Source: Puniceibacterium sediminis (GTDB lineage Bacteria > Pseudomonadota > Alphaproteobacteria > Rhodobacterales > Rhodobacteraceae). From it: 64,000 nt of DNA. The stretch lies in the NCBI RefSeq assembly GCF_900188035.1, contig NZ_FZNN01000005.1, positions 168,054 through 232,053 of the forward strand, given 5' to 3'. Position numbers and translations under genes: made by a program. The notes beneath the pieces were generated by a model that was given only the letters and a program-made list of their open reading frames with translations, had not been told where the DNA came from and made no database searches. Positions 8,874 through 17,096 of this stretch are shown here, piece by piece. Positions within the stretch are counted from its first letter, which is position 1; every line of letters starts with the position of its first letter.

Positions 8874-9039
8874 TGGCCTTCTCCGTTGCTTCAAGGCGTT
8901 CGGCAAGTCGCCCCGTGCGCTCACCTGCGCGGCGGATCGACAGCAGGAACAGAACGATGGTGAGAGCGATCGCACCATAATGCAGGGCCGCCCGCATCCA
9001 TGGGGTGGCAGCGATTCCGCCGAAAATGGTCGCGATCAT
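8782..9039 (-). CDS. i-spanin (Rz-like) membrane protein
   Basis: An 85-residue protein with one N-terminal membrane segment (about residues 18-38) followed by a charged, probably coiled-coil helix ending in RDRGELVDRLRDGGF. Size, topology and overlap with a downstream lipoprotein gene in another frame fit an inner-membrane spanin. Its ATG overlaps the stop of the endolysin gene by 4 bp (ATGA), so it is translationally coupled to it. Confidence 0.7.
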   Translation of the reverse strand: MIATIFGGIAATPWMRAALHYGAIALTIVLFLLSIRRAGERTGRLAERLEATEKANEIQRRMLEAAARRPRDRGELVDRLRDGGF

Positions 9040-9710
9040 CGCCGCCCCCGCTTCCAGTCATCAAGGCGCGCGTAGATCGTGACCGCGATGCCCCCAAGCG
9101 CCACAGCGATGAACACCCAGCGGAGCGTGTCGAGGTATGGCACCAGCGGCAGGACGGCGGACTGGGTCTCAGAGAGGACGTTCTGCGCCACCTCAACCCC
9201 CGCCGCGCCCAGCGTCGCCATTCCGGCCGCTCCGCCACCTTTCATGGTGCGGCTATCGGCCAAGACCTCACGCGCGGGCTGGGTTTCCTCGGCGAAAGCC
9301 GTCGCCCGGATGGGGAACCGCTCACCCCACTGCCGCGCCGGGCCAAGATCGACATGCATGAACCCCGAGCGCGGATAGAACCCGAACCCGAGGAAGCCGA
9401 CAGCGCGTGCCGCCGCCTCGAACGCGACGGGATCGTGGTTTGACATGGCGATGTCGAAGGCCGCGCCATCCAAGTGCTTTGACCGGGTCGCCCCACCCAC
9501 CGCGCGATTATGTTCCGGGCTGCGATAGGCCGAACGGACGATCAGCGGCTTGCCCAGCCGGTCGCGCAGGGCCTGAAGCTTGTCCAATGCAGGCTCGTTG
9601 ACCAGCAGCTTGCCGGTGCCACGACAGGCGATTTCGGCGGGCGAGAAATTGGACCAGCGCCAAGTGCCCTTGGGCACGTCGCGCCAATGATCATAAAAGG
9701 TCGTGGTCAT
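9036..9710 (-). CDS. M15-family peptidase endolysin with C-terminal membrane segment
   Basis: A 224-residue protein. Residues 40-125 form a peptidase M15A domain with the zinc ligands in SKHLDGAAFD (H79, D86) and HVD (H119), expected to cut peptidoglycan cross-links. The C-terminus carries a hydrophobic segment (about 195-216) followed by a basic tail, which would anchor the enzyme or serve a holin-like role. A GGAGGA box precedes the ATG at 9710. The gene is upstream of the spanin pair, so 9710-8619 is the lysis cassette. No separate classical holin gene is evident except the small membrane protein at 9783-10073. Confidence 0.85.
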   Translation of the reverse strand: MTTTFYDHWRDVPKGTWRWSNFSPAEIACRGTGKLLVNEPALDKLQALRDRLGKPLIVRSAYRSPEHNRAVGGATRSKHLDGAAFDIAMSNHDPVAFEAAARAVGFLGFGFYPRSGFMHVDLGPARQWGERFPIRATAFAEETQPAREVLADSRTMKGGGAAGMATLGAAGVEVAQNVLSETQSAVLPLVPYLDTLRWVFIAVALGGIAVTIYARLDDWKRGRR

Positions 9711-9726
9711 GGTGTCCTCCAGAACG

Positions 9727-9749
9727 AAAAACCCGCCTCGAGGGCGGGT
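9727..9749 (-). terminator. Rho-independent terminator before lysis genes
   Basis: On the minus strand a GGCGGGT/ACCCGCC type stem (9731-9737 with 9743-9749) is followed by a run of T. It lies between the small membrane-protein gene (9783-10073) and the endolysin, so it could reduce or delay lysis-gene transcription from the tail operon. Confidence 0.65.
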
Positions 9750-9782
9750 GCGGTTGGGTTGATGATGAAAGATGGGGAGCGG

Positions 9783-10073
9783 CTACGGGCCGCCGCCGAA
9801 GATCTTGAGCTTGATGGCGATGCCCGCCAGCAGCGCCAGCATGACGCTGGTGGTGATCATGCGGACGGCGGTCTGCATGGCGGTGCGGCGCACCAGCCGG
9901 ATGCAGTCAAGCAGCGAACGCAGATCACGGATGTCCAGCGCGGCCTCTTCACCATCGAGGCCAACATCGGCAAGCGCGCGCTTGGCGCCTTTCTCAGCGG
10001 CGCGTGCCAGCATGGCCTCGAACTCGGCGTCTGGCATGCGTACGAAACCCTGGTCGGATCGGGGTGGTGTCAT
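9783..10073 (-). CDS. Small membrane protein, DUF6127-like, holin candidate
   Basis: A 96-residue protein with a soluble charged N-terminal part and one hydrophobic segment near the C-terminus (about residues 70-88), ending in KLKIFGGGP. It matches my memory of DUF6127, a family found in Rhodobacterales prophages between fibre and lysis genes. Position and topology allow a holin or antiholin role, which is inference. A GGGAGA box precedes the ATG. Confidence 0.6.
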   Translation of the reverse strand: MTPPRSDQGFVRMPDAEFEAMLARAAEKGAKRALADVGLDGEEAALDIRDLRSLLDCIRLVRRTAMQTAVRMITTSVMLALLAGIAIKLKIFGGGP

Positions 10074-10092
10074 GGGTCAATTCTCCCGCCGT

Positions 10093-11169
10093 TCAGCCAA
10101 CCTTGCAGCCCCAGAAGGACGTGTGATCGGCGGCGAAATAGCCGTCCGCGACCCGAAAATACCCCTGCAGTTCCATGGTATCACCCGCAGTCAGCGGCAC
10201 CATGGTCTGCAGCCATATCGCGGTGGCGAGCGTGACGTGGGTGGCGGAGATCTCGCCGAAGGAACCCCGGATTTCCGTGGCTCCGTTCAGCACAAGCCGC
10301 CCACGCATGCGGGCCGTGGCGCTGGCGTTGATCTTGTAGAGCAGCGTTGCGCCAAACAGGTATGTCCCGTCCACAGGTGCTGTGAAGAGGCCGGTTCCGG
10401 CATCGAAACAACCCTGATCGTTGTAGTCGGTGTTGTTTAAGCCGATCTTTGTCCAGGCTCCAACGCCCACGTAGTTGTCGTAGTTCGTGTAAGCCTTGAA
10501 GCGCGGCAGTTGCGGCTGTTCGACGATGCCGTTGGCGTTGTCGACGATCAGACCGTCGAAGAAGGTGCTGCCGTCGGCCGAAACCGCTAGGCGGAAACTG
10601 TCGGAGCCGAAGAGACCGACGAGCGCCTTTGTCACAAAACCGCTCTGCAGGGTCAGGCCGAGATCGTCGCCCGCCGCTTCCTTGTTCATGGTGTAGAACA
10701 GATCGCCGGTCCCGCCTTCGGCCACGGTCTTGGCGGTCCAGAGCGCCGCGTTCAACTTGGCGGAGAACGGGTTGGCGGCATCGGCTGTCGTGCCGAGTCC
10801 AAGTAGCCCAAGGTTCTGCAGATTTGCCGGCGTGGTGCCAATCCAACTCGCGCCATCGTAGACCAACAGCAGCCCCTCGTCCTCAACCCATGCACGCCAC
10901 CCCGCCCGGGGCGGCAGGCGAAGCCAGGCCCCATCCGTGAACAGCGCCACGTTCAGGTCCCACCCCGTCCAGTCACCGGTCCCGCCGCTCGCCACGATAT
11001 GGCGGTCGCCATCGGCAGGGGTGCCGGGCGGCGCGGTCAGGTCGCGGTCGAGGACGGAAAGCTGAACCAGCCCGTCGAGGATCCGCAGTGCCTCGTTATG
11101 GGTGACATGCTTCTGGGCCTGCGCCGCCAGAATGTAAGGCAGCAGCAGGTTCGTTGTGTTGTCGGACAT
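10093..11169 (-). CDS. DUF2793 tail fibre with C1q-like tip
   Basis: A 358-residue protein. Residues 1-130 match DUF2793, a family of GTA/phage fibre proteins (block LLLPYILAAQAQKHVTHNEAL). The C-terminal 140 residues look like a C1q/TNF jelly-roll: a GVGAWTKIGLN strand, FTAPVDGTYLFGA, and an ending HTSFWGCKVG. C1q-like tips on fibres form trimers and bind receptors, so this is the probable host-recognition protein. The ATG at 11169 was chosen because it gives the family N-terminus and follows the megatron stop by 10 bp; the frame is open upstream into that gene. Confidence 0.8.
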   Translation of the reverse strand: MSDNTTNLLLPYILAAQAQKHVTHNEALRILDGLVQLSVLDRDLTAPPGTPADGDRHIVASGGTGDWTGWDLNVALFTDGAWLRLPPRAGWRAWVEDEGLLLVYDGASWIGTTPANLQNLGLLGLGTTADAANPFSAKLNAALWTAKTVAEGGTGDLFYTMNKEAAGDDLGLTLQSGFVTKALVGLFGSDSFRLAVSADGSTFFDGLIVDNANGIVEQPQLPRFKAYTNYDNYVGVGAWTKIGLNNTDYNDQGCFDAGTGLFTAPVDGTYLFGATLLYKINASATARMRGRLVLNGATEIRGSFGEISATHVTLATAIWLQTMVPLTAGDTMELQGYFRVADGYFAADHTSFWGCKVG

Positions 11170-11179
11170 GGGTTGGCCT

Positions 11180-14100
11180 TCAGAAGGTGAGCGTGACGAT
11201 TTTGGGCGCACCCCGCCCGATCAGGGCGGAGAGCTGGAAGATGCGGATGGTCAGTATGTCGCCGGGCGCTAGCGACGCACCCCAATCCGCCGTTTGCTGG
11301 GCGGCCGTATAGATCGCATTGGTCGTGCCAGTAGTCAGCATGCGCTTCACCGTAGCCCCGTCGAGGATCTCGAGCTCATAGGCTTCGACCTCCTCGATCA
11401 ACGGCACTTCGACCGCGCCCCAGCTGTCGGCCGCGAGGGCCCGGGACCGCCGCGTCCAGCGGATGGTCAGATCGCCGGGACTGCGTGGCCTGCGCCACGG
11501 CTGCTCGACATGCACGACGGAGAACGGACGAAGCCCCACGCCGACTGGCGTGAAGGCTTGCGCCAAATAGGTTTCGTCGCTGACCGGGCGCGCCGCCGGG
11601 CCGATGCGCCAGTTCCACGGAAGCCCGAGATCGGCCTCGGCGATCGGCAATGACGCCATCGCCGCGTCCAGCACCAAGACCCGTGCGCCTGCAGGAGCCG
11701 GATTGACCATAGCCGCTTCCGTGCCGCGCTGTCCTCGCAGGAGCCGCGTCAGCCTATAACGGCCCGGCGCGATCAACTCGGCTGCGCTCGCCTGCACGAT
11801 TTCCCAAGTGCCGGGCGCGCTCTCGATGGCCAGCACATTGGCCCCACCGAACAGGGTCAGGTCGGTGATGCTTTCCAGTGTGCCCATCAGCAGATCGATC
11901 ACCAGCGAATTGCCGAGATCGAACCGTGATGTGGGACCAGCATAGAAATCCGAGACTAGAGCGCCGATCCGGGCACGGCCGCCAAATGTCGTCAGTAGCT
12001 CAAACGCGTCCGTCGATGGGCTGCGGAACACCGCCATTTCGCCCGGCCAGGGAGTGGCATAGGCCGCGACAAACGGCCGATGCGCAGACTGATCCTCGGT
12101 CAGCTGTGGCAGATCCAGCAACACTGCCTCGGGTGCGCCGAACACTACGGCCTTCGAGAGTGAGGACGGTCTTGGCGATCCGGGCGGAAGGTCGTGGGCT
12201 TCCCGATCCTGGCGGACGGCTTCGATCCCGCGTGCATCCGCGTCTGCGATGGAGACCAAGCGCAGCGGATTGTGTCGCCCGTCATGGTCCAGCGTCACGA
12301 CATCGGCTGGATCCAGTGCCAGTCGCGACGGTGGTAGGCGAAACGCTGCCGTCTCTCGCCCGGTCCAGGCTTCCATCAGTGCCCGGCGACAGCGCCGTTC
12401 GGCCTCCTCGGGCGGGACCGCCATGGGGAAGCTTTCCGAGGCGATGCGGGTCGTATCCACCGTGATCCGGCGCGCTTCAACTAAGGCGGCGTCGTAATCT
12501 TCATCGGCGCGTGCCACCTGCCATTTGAGCGCCTGCGGCAACTCAGTTTCCTGCGCGCGGGTCAGTTCCAGAACGTCTCCCTCGCGAGCAGCAACAAGAT
12601 CGTCAAGTGCGATGGTGGTGATGGACGCCCGCCCGCGCATGAGGAAACGGATCATGCCCTCGGTCTCGACCGCGTCAAACCCGAAATGCCGCGACAGTGT
12701 GGTGATGGACGCTCGCGGGGATTCCAGTGCGCCAATCGCATATCCTTCGAGCGCACCCCAGAGACCGGTGACGTCGATCCGGGTCTCTGGCATCCCGGCA
12801 CGCAAGCAGAGGTGCCGGACGAGGGCTGCCAGCGACACTGCGCCGAGCCGCCCGGTCAGCCAATGCCCGAGCCGCCAGTTCGCGCCGTCCGTCCAGACAT
12901 CGGTCAGCGCCGGGAAGAACGGATAGGGCCGCGCGTCCCAGGTCCAGGCGGCGCATTCCGGCACATGCACCATACGCGCGCCGTAGACCGAGGAGACCGG
13001 GTTGTTGGCGGCCTCGTCCCACCAGAGATACGTCGCCTCGAGATAGGCGCGCTGGATCGCGTCGTCGCGCCAGCCCCGCGAGAAATGCGGCGTGAAGCTC
13101 TCCGAGGATTTCGGGTCGAAGAAGACGTTCGGCTGGTTCGTCCCCCGATCGATGGCGGGGCAACCGAGCTCGGTGAACCAGATGGGCTTCGACTGCGGGG
13201 CCCATGCCGTCGACGTAGCACTCTCCGTCCCGCCCGGACGGTCGTAGTGCACGTTCGACCACCAGGCGCGCAGATCCTTGTAGCGGAAGACCCAAAGCTT
13301 GGCCGCTGCGCCATCCGTGATCGGGATGCGAACCTGCGCGGAGCGATCAGCGGCGCTGGCATAGAACCAGTCGAAGCCTTCGCCGCCCGCGATGTTCGCC
13401 TGCAGGTAGGCGCGGTCGTAGATCGCGGGCCAGCCCTCGGCCGCGTCGGCATGTGTGAGGCCGTCGCGCCAGTCAGACAGCGGCATGTAGTTGTCGATCC
13501 CGATGAAGTCGGTGTTCGCGTCGGCCCAGAGTGGATCGAGGTGGAAGAACACATCGCCGCTGCCGTCGCCCGGCTGGTGCCCAAAGTATTCCGACCAGTC
13601 GGCGGCATAGCCGATCTTGGTGCCGGACCCGAGGATCGAGCGTACGTCAGCCAACAGATCCCGATAAGCCTGAACCGCCGGATAGGTGCTGGCACCCGAG
13701 CGGATCGTCGTCAGTCCCGGCATCTCGGTTCCTATCAGGAACGCATCGACCCCGCCCGCCGCCGCGCAGAGATGGGCGTAATGCAGCACCATGCGCCGCA
13801 GACCCCAGTCGCCGGATGGCCCGGTCCAACTGACGTTCTCGCCTGAGACGCTGAAGCTGGCGGGCGTCGCCGCGCCGAACAGTGCGGACACTTGCGTGGC
13901 GGCCGTACCGGTCTTGTCTACGCTCCCGACATATCCCGCCGCAGGCGAACAGGTGATCCTCCCCCGCCAAGGAAAGGCGGGCTGGCCCGTCTCAGCGGCG
14001 TTGTCGGAATACGGGTTCGGCAGCGTGTTGCCGGGCGGGACATCCATCAGGATGAACGGGTAGAAGGTGACGCGCAGCCCACGCGCCTTCATCTCCTGGA

Positions 14101-15148
14101 TCGCCTGTACCACCGCGAAGTCGGCGGGCGTGCCACCATAGACCGGGCGATCCTGATCATCGCGGCTGACCAGAAAGGCATTGGTCCGGCTGACGCCATT
14201 CACGGACCATGCAGACGGCGTGGTCGATTTGGCGGTGACCTCGACGCCGGGCTGCACCTTGCAATTGCCCGCGCGCAGATCGTCGCCGAACCAGGCGACC
14301 ACCAGCGATACGCTCTCGACTTTCGGGGCCATCGCCTGCAAGCGGTCCAGCGCCACCACCATGTCGGCGGTGTCGGTCAGTGCGTTCAGGTTTTCGGGCT
14401 CGGACGAGCCGCCGCCGCCCTTCCGGATGCCCTGCGTGGCATAGGCGAACTCACCTGAGGCCGGGATCATGGTGATCGCCTGCGTGAGACCCTCCGCCGT
14501 GTCCGGATCGGCCAGCGGGCGGAACACCTCGAAACTCAGCTGCGGGATGCGGTTGCCGTAATTCCCGAGCGGAAGGTCTTCGAAAACGACATAGGCGGTG
14601 CCGCGATGGGCTGGCGTGTTGGCCGCGCCCATCTTTGCCGAAATGAACGGATCGGCCGTCTGACCCTCATCGCCCGGATACCAGCGCCAGCTGATCCCGG
14701 CGGTGTCCAGCAGCTTGCCGTCGGCCCAGATGCGGCCAATGCTGGTGATCGGCCCCTCGCAGAGCGCGACCGCGAAGGACGCGTAGTAGAAGTATTCGGT
14801 GGTCTTGACCTTGCCGCCACCCCCACCGCCCTTGCCGCCGCCCTGCGTGGTGGTCTTCGTCTCCTCGCGGAAATCAGTCGCCCAGACGATGTTGCCACCG
14901 ATCCGCATGCGGCCATAGAGACGCGGGATCACCGCTCCTTCCGTGGCCGAGGTGATGCGCAGATTGTCCAGCCGCGCACCTTCGATCCGCTGGGTTGGCG
15001 CGAGCGAAGAGATGATCCAGCTGTCAACTACCGAACCAATGGTGGAGCCAACGAAACCGCCGATGGTCGCGGCGCTGACGCCGAGGATCGCGCCGCCAAT
15101 GCTGCCGCCAATGGCAGCGCCAGCGGCTCCGAGAACGAGGGTGGCCAT
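11180..15148 (-). CDS. Baseplate multidomain 'megatron' protein (GTA-type tail hub/fibre)
   Basis: A 1322-residue protein. The N-terminus is rich in Gly/Ala (about 1-45) and can act as a membrane-active segment; a Gly/Lys-rich linker lies at about 102-115; residues 255-740 form the GTA TIM-barrel-like glycosidase domain (IGTEMPGLTTIR, GYAADWSEY, FIGIDNYMPLSDW); the region near 790-950 matches phage-tail_3, and the remainder the Rcc01698-like C-terminal domain. In the gene transfer agent of Rhodobacter capsulatus the homologue is the largest distal tail protein, used for peptidoglycan passage and DNA entry. It is the last of a GTA-ordered run DUF2460-DUF2163-NlpC-megatron. Confidence 0.9.
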   Translation of the reverse strand: MATLVLGAAGAAIGGSIGGAILGVSAATIGGFVGSTIGSVVDSWIISSLAPTQRIEGARLDNLRITSATEGAVIPRLYGRMRIGGNIVWATDFREETKTTTQGGGKGGGGGGKVKTTEYFYYASFAVALCEGPITSIGRIWADGKLLDTAGISWRWYPGDEGQTADPFISAKMGAANTPAHRGTAYVVFEDLPLGNYGNRIPQLSFEVFRPLADPDTAEGLTQAITMIPASGEFAYATQGIRKGGGGSSEPENLNALTDTADMVVALDRLQAMAPKVESVSLVVAWFGDDLRAGNCKVQPGVEVTAKSTTPSAWSVNGVSRTNAFLVSRDDQDRPVYGGTPADFAVVQAIQEMKARGLRVTFYPFILMDVPPGNTLPNPYSDNAAETGQPAFPWRGRITCSPAAGYVGSVDKTGTAATQVSALFGAATPASFSVSGENVSWTGPSGDWGLRRMVLHYAHLCAAAGGVDAFLIGTEMPGLTTIRSGASTYPAVQAYRDLLADVRSILGSGTKIGYAADWSEYFGHQPGDGSGDVFFHLDPLWADANTDFIGIDNYMPLSDWRDGLTHADAAEGWPAIYDRAYLQANIAGGEGFDWFYASAADRSAQVRIPITDGAAAKLWVFRYKDLRAWWSNVHYDRPGGTESATSTAWAPQSKPIWFTELGCPAIDRGTNQPNVFFDPKSSESFTPHFSRGWRDDAIQRAYLEATYLWWDEAANNPVSSVYGARMVHVPECAAWTWDARPYPFFPALTDVWTDGANWRLGHWLTGRLGAVSLAALVRHLCLRAGMPETRIDVTGLWGALEGYAIGALESPRASITTLSRHFGFDAVETEGMIRFLMRGRASITTIALDDLVAAREGDVLELTRAQETELPQALKWQVARADEDYDAALVEARRITVDTTRIASESFPMAVPPEEAERRCRRALMEAWTGRETAAFRLPPSRLALDPADVVTLDHDGRHNPLRLVSIADADARGIEAVRQDREAHDLPPGSPRPSSLSKAVVFGAPEAVLLDLPQLTEDQSAHRPFVAAYATPWPGEMAVFRSPSTDAFELLTTFGGRARIGALVSDFYAGPTSRFDLGNSLVIDLLMGTLESITDLTLFGGANVLAIESAPGTWEIVQASAAELIAPGRYRLTRLLRGQRGTEAAMVNPAPAGARVLVLDAAMASLPIAEADLGLPWNWRIGPAARPVSDETYLAQAFTPVGVGLRPFSVVHVEQPWRRPRSPGDLTIRWTRRSRALAADSWGAVEVPLIEEVEAYELEILDGATVKRMLTTGTTNAIYTAAQQTADWGASLAPGDILTIRIFQLSALIGRGAPKIVTLTF

Positions 15149-15157
15149 ATGGGGATC

Positions 15158-15592
15158 TCAGCGTTGCGGAAACATAAAGGCGAAGGCGATGCGCCGCCGC
15201 CAGGACGGGGTGAGCGGCTCCTCGATCACGCCGAGCCGCTCGTAGGCGTGGAGGAAGGCATCAGGCCCGGTGAGGATCCCGACATGCTTGGCAATGGCGC
15301 GGGGCATCATGCGGAACAGGACCAGCGCGCCCGGAACGACGTCAGCAGGTGCGATCTCCGGCATCATGCGCCGCGCGCCCTCGGCCAGTACCTCGCGCGG
15401 TCCGGTCTCGCCCCAATCCCGGCTGTAGGGCGGGATCGGGAACGGCTCAGGGCCGACGACCTCGCGCCAGACGCCGCGCGCCAACCCGAGGCAGTCGCAG
15501 CCAACGCCGCACAGGCTGGCCTGATCGTGATACGGCGTGCCCAGCCAGGACCGCGCTACCTTGATAACCCGGTGTTGTTTGGCAGCATTCAA
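15158..15592 (-). CDS. NlpC/P60 phage cell-wall peptidase
   Basis: A 144-residue NlpC/P60 cysteine peptidase. The catalytic set is visible: C34 in GCDCLGL, H103 in KHVGIL and a further polar site HAYE at 115. GTA and phage homologues sit at the tail tip and cut peptidoglycan during DNA delivery. Start is a TTG overlapping the DUF2163 stop; no in-frame ATG or GTG is available that keeps the domain intact. It follows the DUF2163 gene without a gap and precedes megatron by 9 bp. Confidence 0.88.
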   Translation of the reverse strand: MNAAKQHRVIKVARSWLGTPYHDQASLCGVGCDCLGLARGVWREVVGPEPFPIPPYSRDWGETGPREVLAEGARRMMPEIAPADVVPGALVLFRMMPRAIAKHVGILTGPDAFLHAYERLGVIEEPLTPSWRRRIAFAFMFPQR

Positions 15593-16473
15593 AGCACCGC
15601 CCCCTCGTGCCCACCATCCTTGGTGGCATAGCGGAGAACCGCGTCTTGGCCGGGGATGTGCGGGAAGCCACGAAAGTTGACGGTATTTGCGAACTTCGCG
15701 CCGCAGGTCTCCAGGCGCTTGTCGCAGCCTGCGCGGACAATGAAGACGTCGCCTCCGGCAATGGACCGCACGGGCGCTTCGAGCAGTGTCAGCACCGCGA
15801 TGCCGTCTGTCACGTCATGTGCGATGATCTCGGCGCGCCGCCCGGCATTCGTGCCGTTTGTCCATTCGACCGCGCCGAAGGTGAACCAGCCGGAGGCGAA
15901 CCCGCCGAGCCCCGAGGCCGTGAAGGCCCGGTCGCGCAGGAGATCGATGACGGCGCCCGTGCCTTTGTAAGTCGGATCCTCCAGATCGACGCCACAGCGC
16001 GCATCCCCCAACGCGGCATCGCAGGTCGCCTGGAACGTGCGACCGACCGTCTGGCCCAGCACATGGGCGAGCGAGCGGACCTCGGCGACGAAGGCCAGCC
16101 GCCCGCGCCGGATCTGACCAATGGCGCCCCGGCGCATCAGCACACGCTGGCTTGTGTCCGCCCAGTTCACCCGCCAGACCTCCACCTCGGCGTTGTCCCA
16201 GCGGCCGTCCAGAATGTCGGTCTCGGAAATCCGGTCGGATGTCAGCACGCCCTCGGCGTCCTGTGCATCGACCGACAGGTCGGAGCCAGAGCGGACCTCT
16301 GACGCCGTCAACCCGCTTTCCGGCTCGAAATAGGTGCCGTCGAAGCTGAGCGTCCGGTCGTGGTCGGTGAAGCCGAAGGTCACGCCATCCGCGCGGGCAA
16401 TCCGCCAGCACCAGGCGAGCGTGGTGGTGCCCTCGTCGAGATGGGCTTGCAGATCGGGATTGATGCTTTTCAT
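15589..16473 (-). CDS. DUF2163 tail protein (baseplate hub component)
   Basis: A 294-residue protein matching DUF2163 with its C-terminal phage_BR0599 part (CDKRLETCGAKFANTVNFRGFP motif region near the end, cysteine-containing). In GTAs the equivalent is a distal-tail hub with iron-sulfur binding reported for the C-terminal cysteines; three cysteines near residues 165-180 and two in the final motif are present here. The ATG overlaps the DUF2460 stop (ATGA), which means coupled translation. Confidence 0.88.
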   Translation of the reverse strand: MKSINPDLQAHLDEGTTTLAWCWRIARADGVTFGFTDHDRTLSFDGTYFEPESGLTASEVRSGSDLSVDAQDAEGVLTSDRISETDILDGRWDNAEVEVWRVNWADTSQRVLMRRGAIGQIRRGRLAFVAEVRSLAHVLGQTVGRTFQATCDAALGDARCGVDLEDPTYKGTGAVIDLLRDRAFTASGLGGFASGWFTFGAVEWTNGTNAGRRAEIIAHDVTDGIAVLTLLEAPVRSIAGGDVFIVRAGCDKRLETCGAKFANTVNFRGFPHIPGQDAVLRYATKDGGHEGAVL

Positions 16474-17096
16474 CGGCGGAGTTCCAGCATTGGAATGGAG
16501 GTGATCGAGCCCAGTCTTTCGATGTCGTGCGTCACATCGAGGGCGTCGCTGTCGAAACGGACCGGCACGTCGAATTCGAAGCCCGCGGCGATGGCGACGT
16601 CCGCCCCGGGCGCGGCGCTGAAGGTGACGACACCAGTCGTGGTGTCGACCGACCAGCCGGAGAACTGCTCCACCCCACCAAGCGCGATCCGAACACTACC
16701 TGCCACCGGCTTCGCGATGGCGCGCGTCCAGAATTGCGCGCCGGAGGCGTAGCGCTTCACCAGCTTGAAGACGGTCGTCGTGCCGTCACCAGCGCCGATC
16801 AACTGATCCGTCGGCGATGGTGTGCCCGAGGGCAAACAGGACTTGTGGTCGCCCCAATCCTTGAACCGGAAGCCATGCAGTCGGCCGTTGCGTGCCTCGA
16901 AGAATGCCACAACCGCCGCCAGATCGTCCACGCGGCGGATGCCGTAGGCGACATCGTAGCGGCGGCGCGAATTGGCCCAGCTGGCGTTGCGTTCCTCGTC
17001 GCCGCTGGCCAGTTCGACGATCTGAGTGCGGCGTTCCGGCCCGCCTCGTGCGCCCCGGCTGATATTGTCAGGGAAACGCACCTCGTGAAACGCCAT
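16470..17096 (-). CDS. DUF2460 distal tail protein
   Basis: A 208-residue protein with the DUF2460 signature: an N-terminal FHEVRFPDNIS block, YDVAYGIRRVDDLAAVVAFFEARNG, and a FRFKDWGD motif. In GTAs this forms the distal tail ring. The ATG at 17096 overlaps the tape-measure stop (TGATG); a GTG one codon upstream is less likely. Confidence 0.9.
   Translation of the reverse strand: MAFHEVRFPDNISRGARGGPERRTQIVELASGDEERNASWANSRRRYDVAYGIRRVDDLAAVVAFFEARNGRLHGFRFKDWGDHKSCLPSGTPSPTDQLIGAGDGTTTVFKLVKRYASGAQFWTRAIAKPVAGSVRIALGGVEQFSGWSVDTTTGVVTFSAAPGADVAIAAGFEFDVPVRFDSDALDVTHDIERLGSITSIPMLELRR

Noticed and set aside
8574..8963. Plus-strand frame after drmB as a possible drmC or zinc-finger gene
   Set aside because: Only the first 15 codons precede phage sequence; the rest is antisense of the lysis genes. 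Kept only as a remark on a possible cut gene.
12686..13846. 386-codon plus-strand frame opposite megatron
   Set aside because: Composition effect of high GC; the minus-strand gene is certain.
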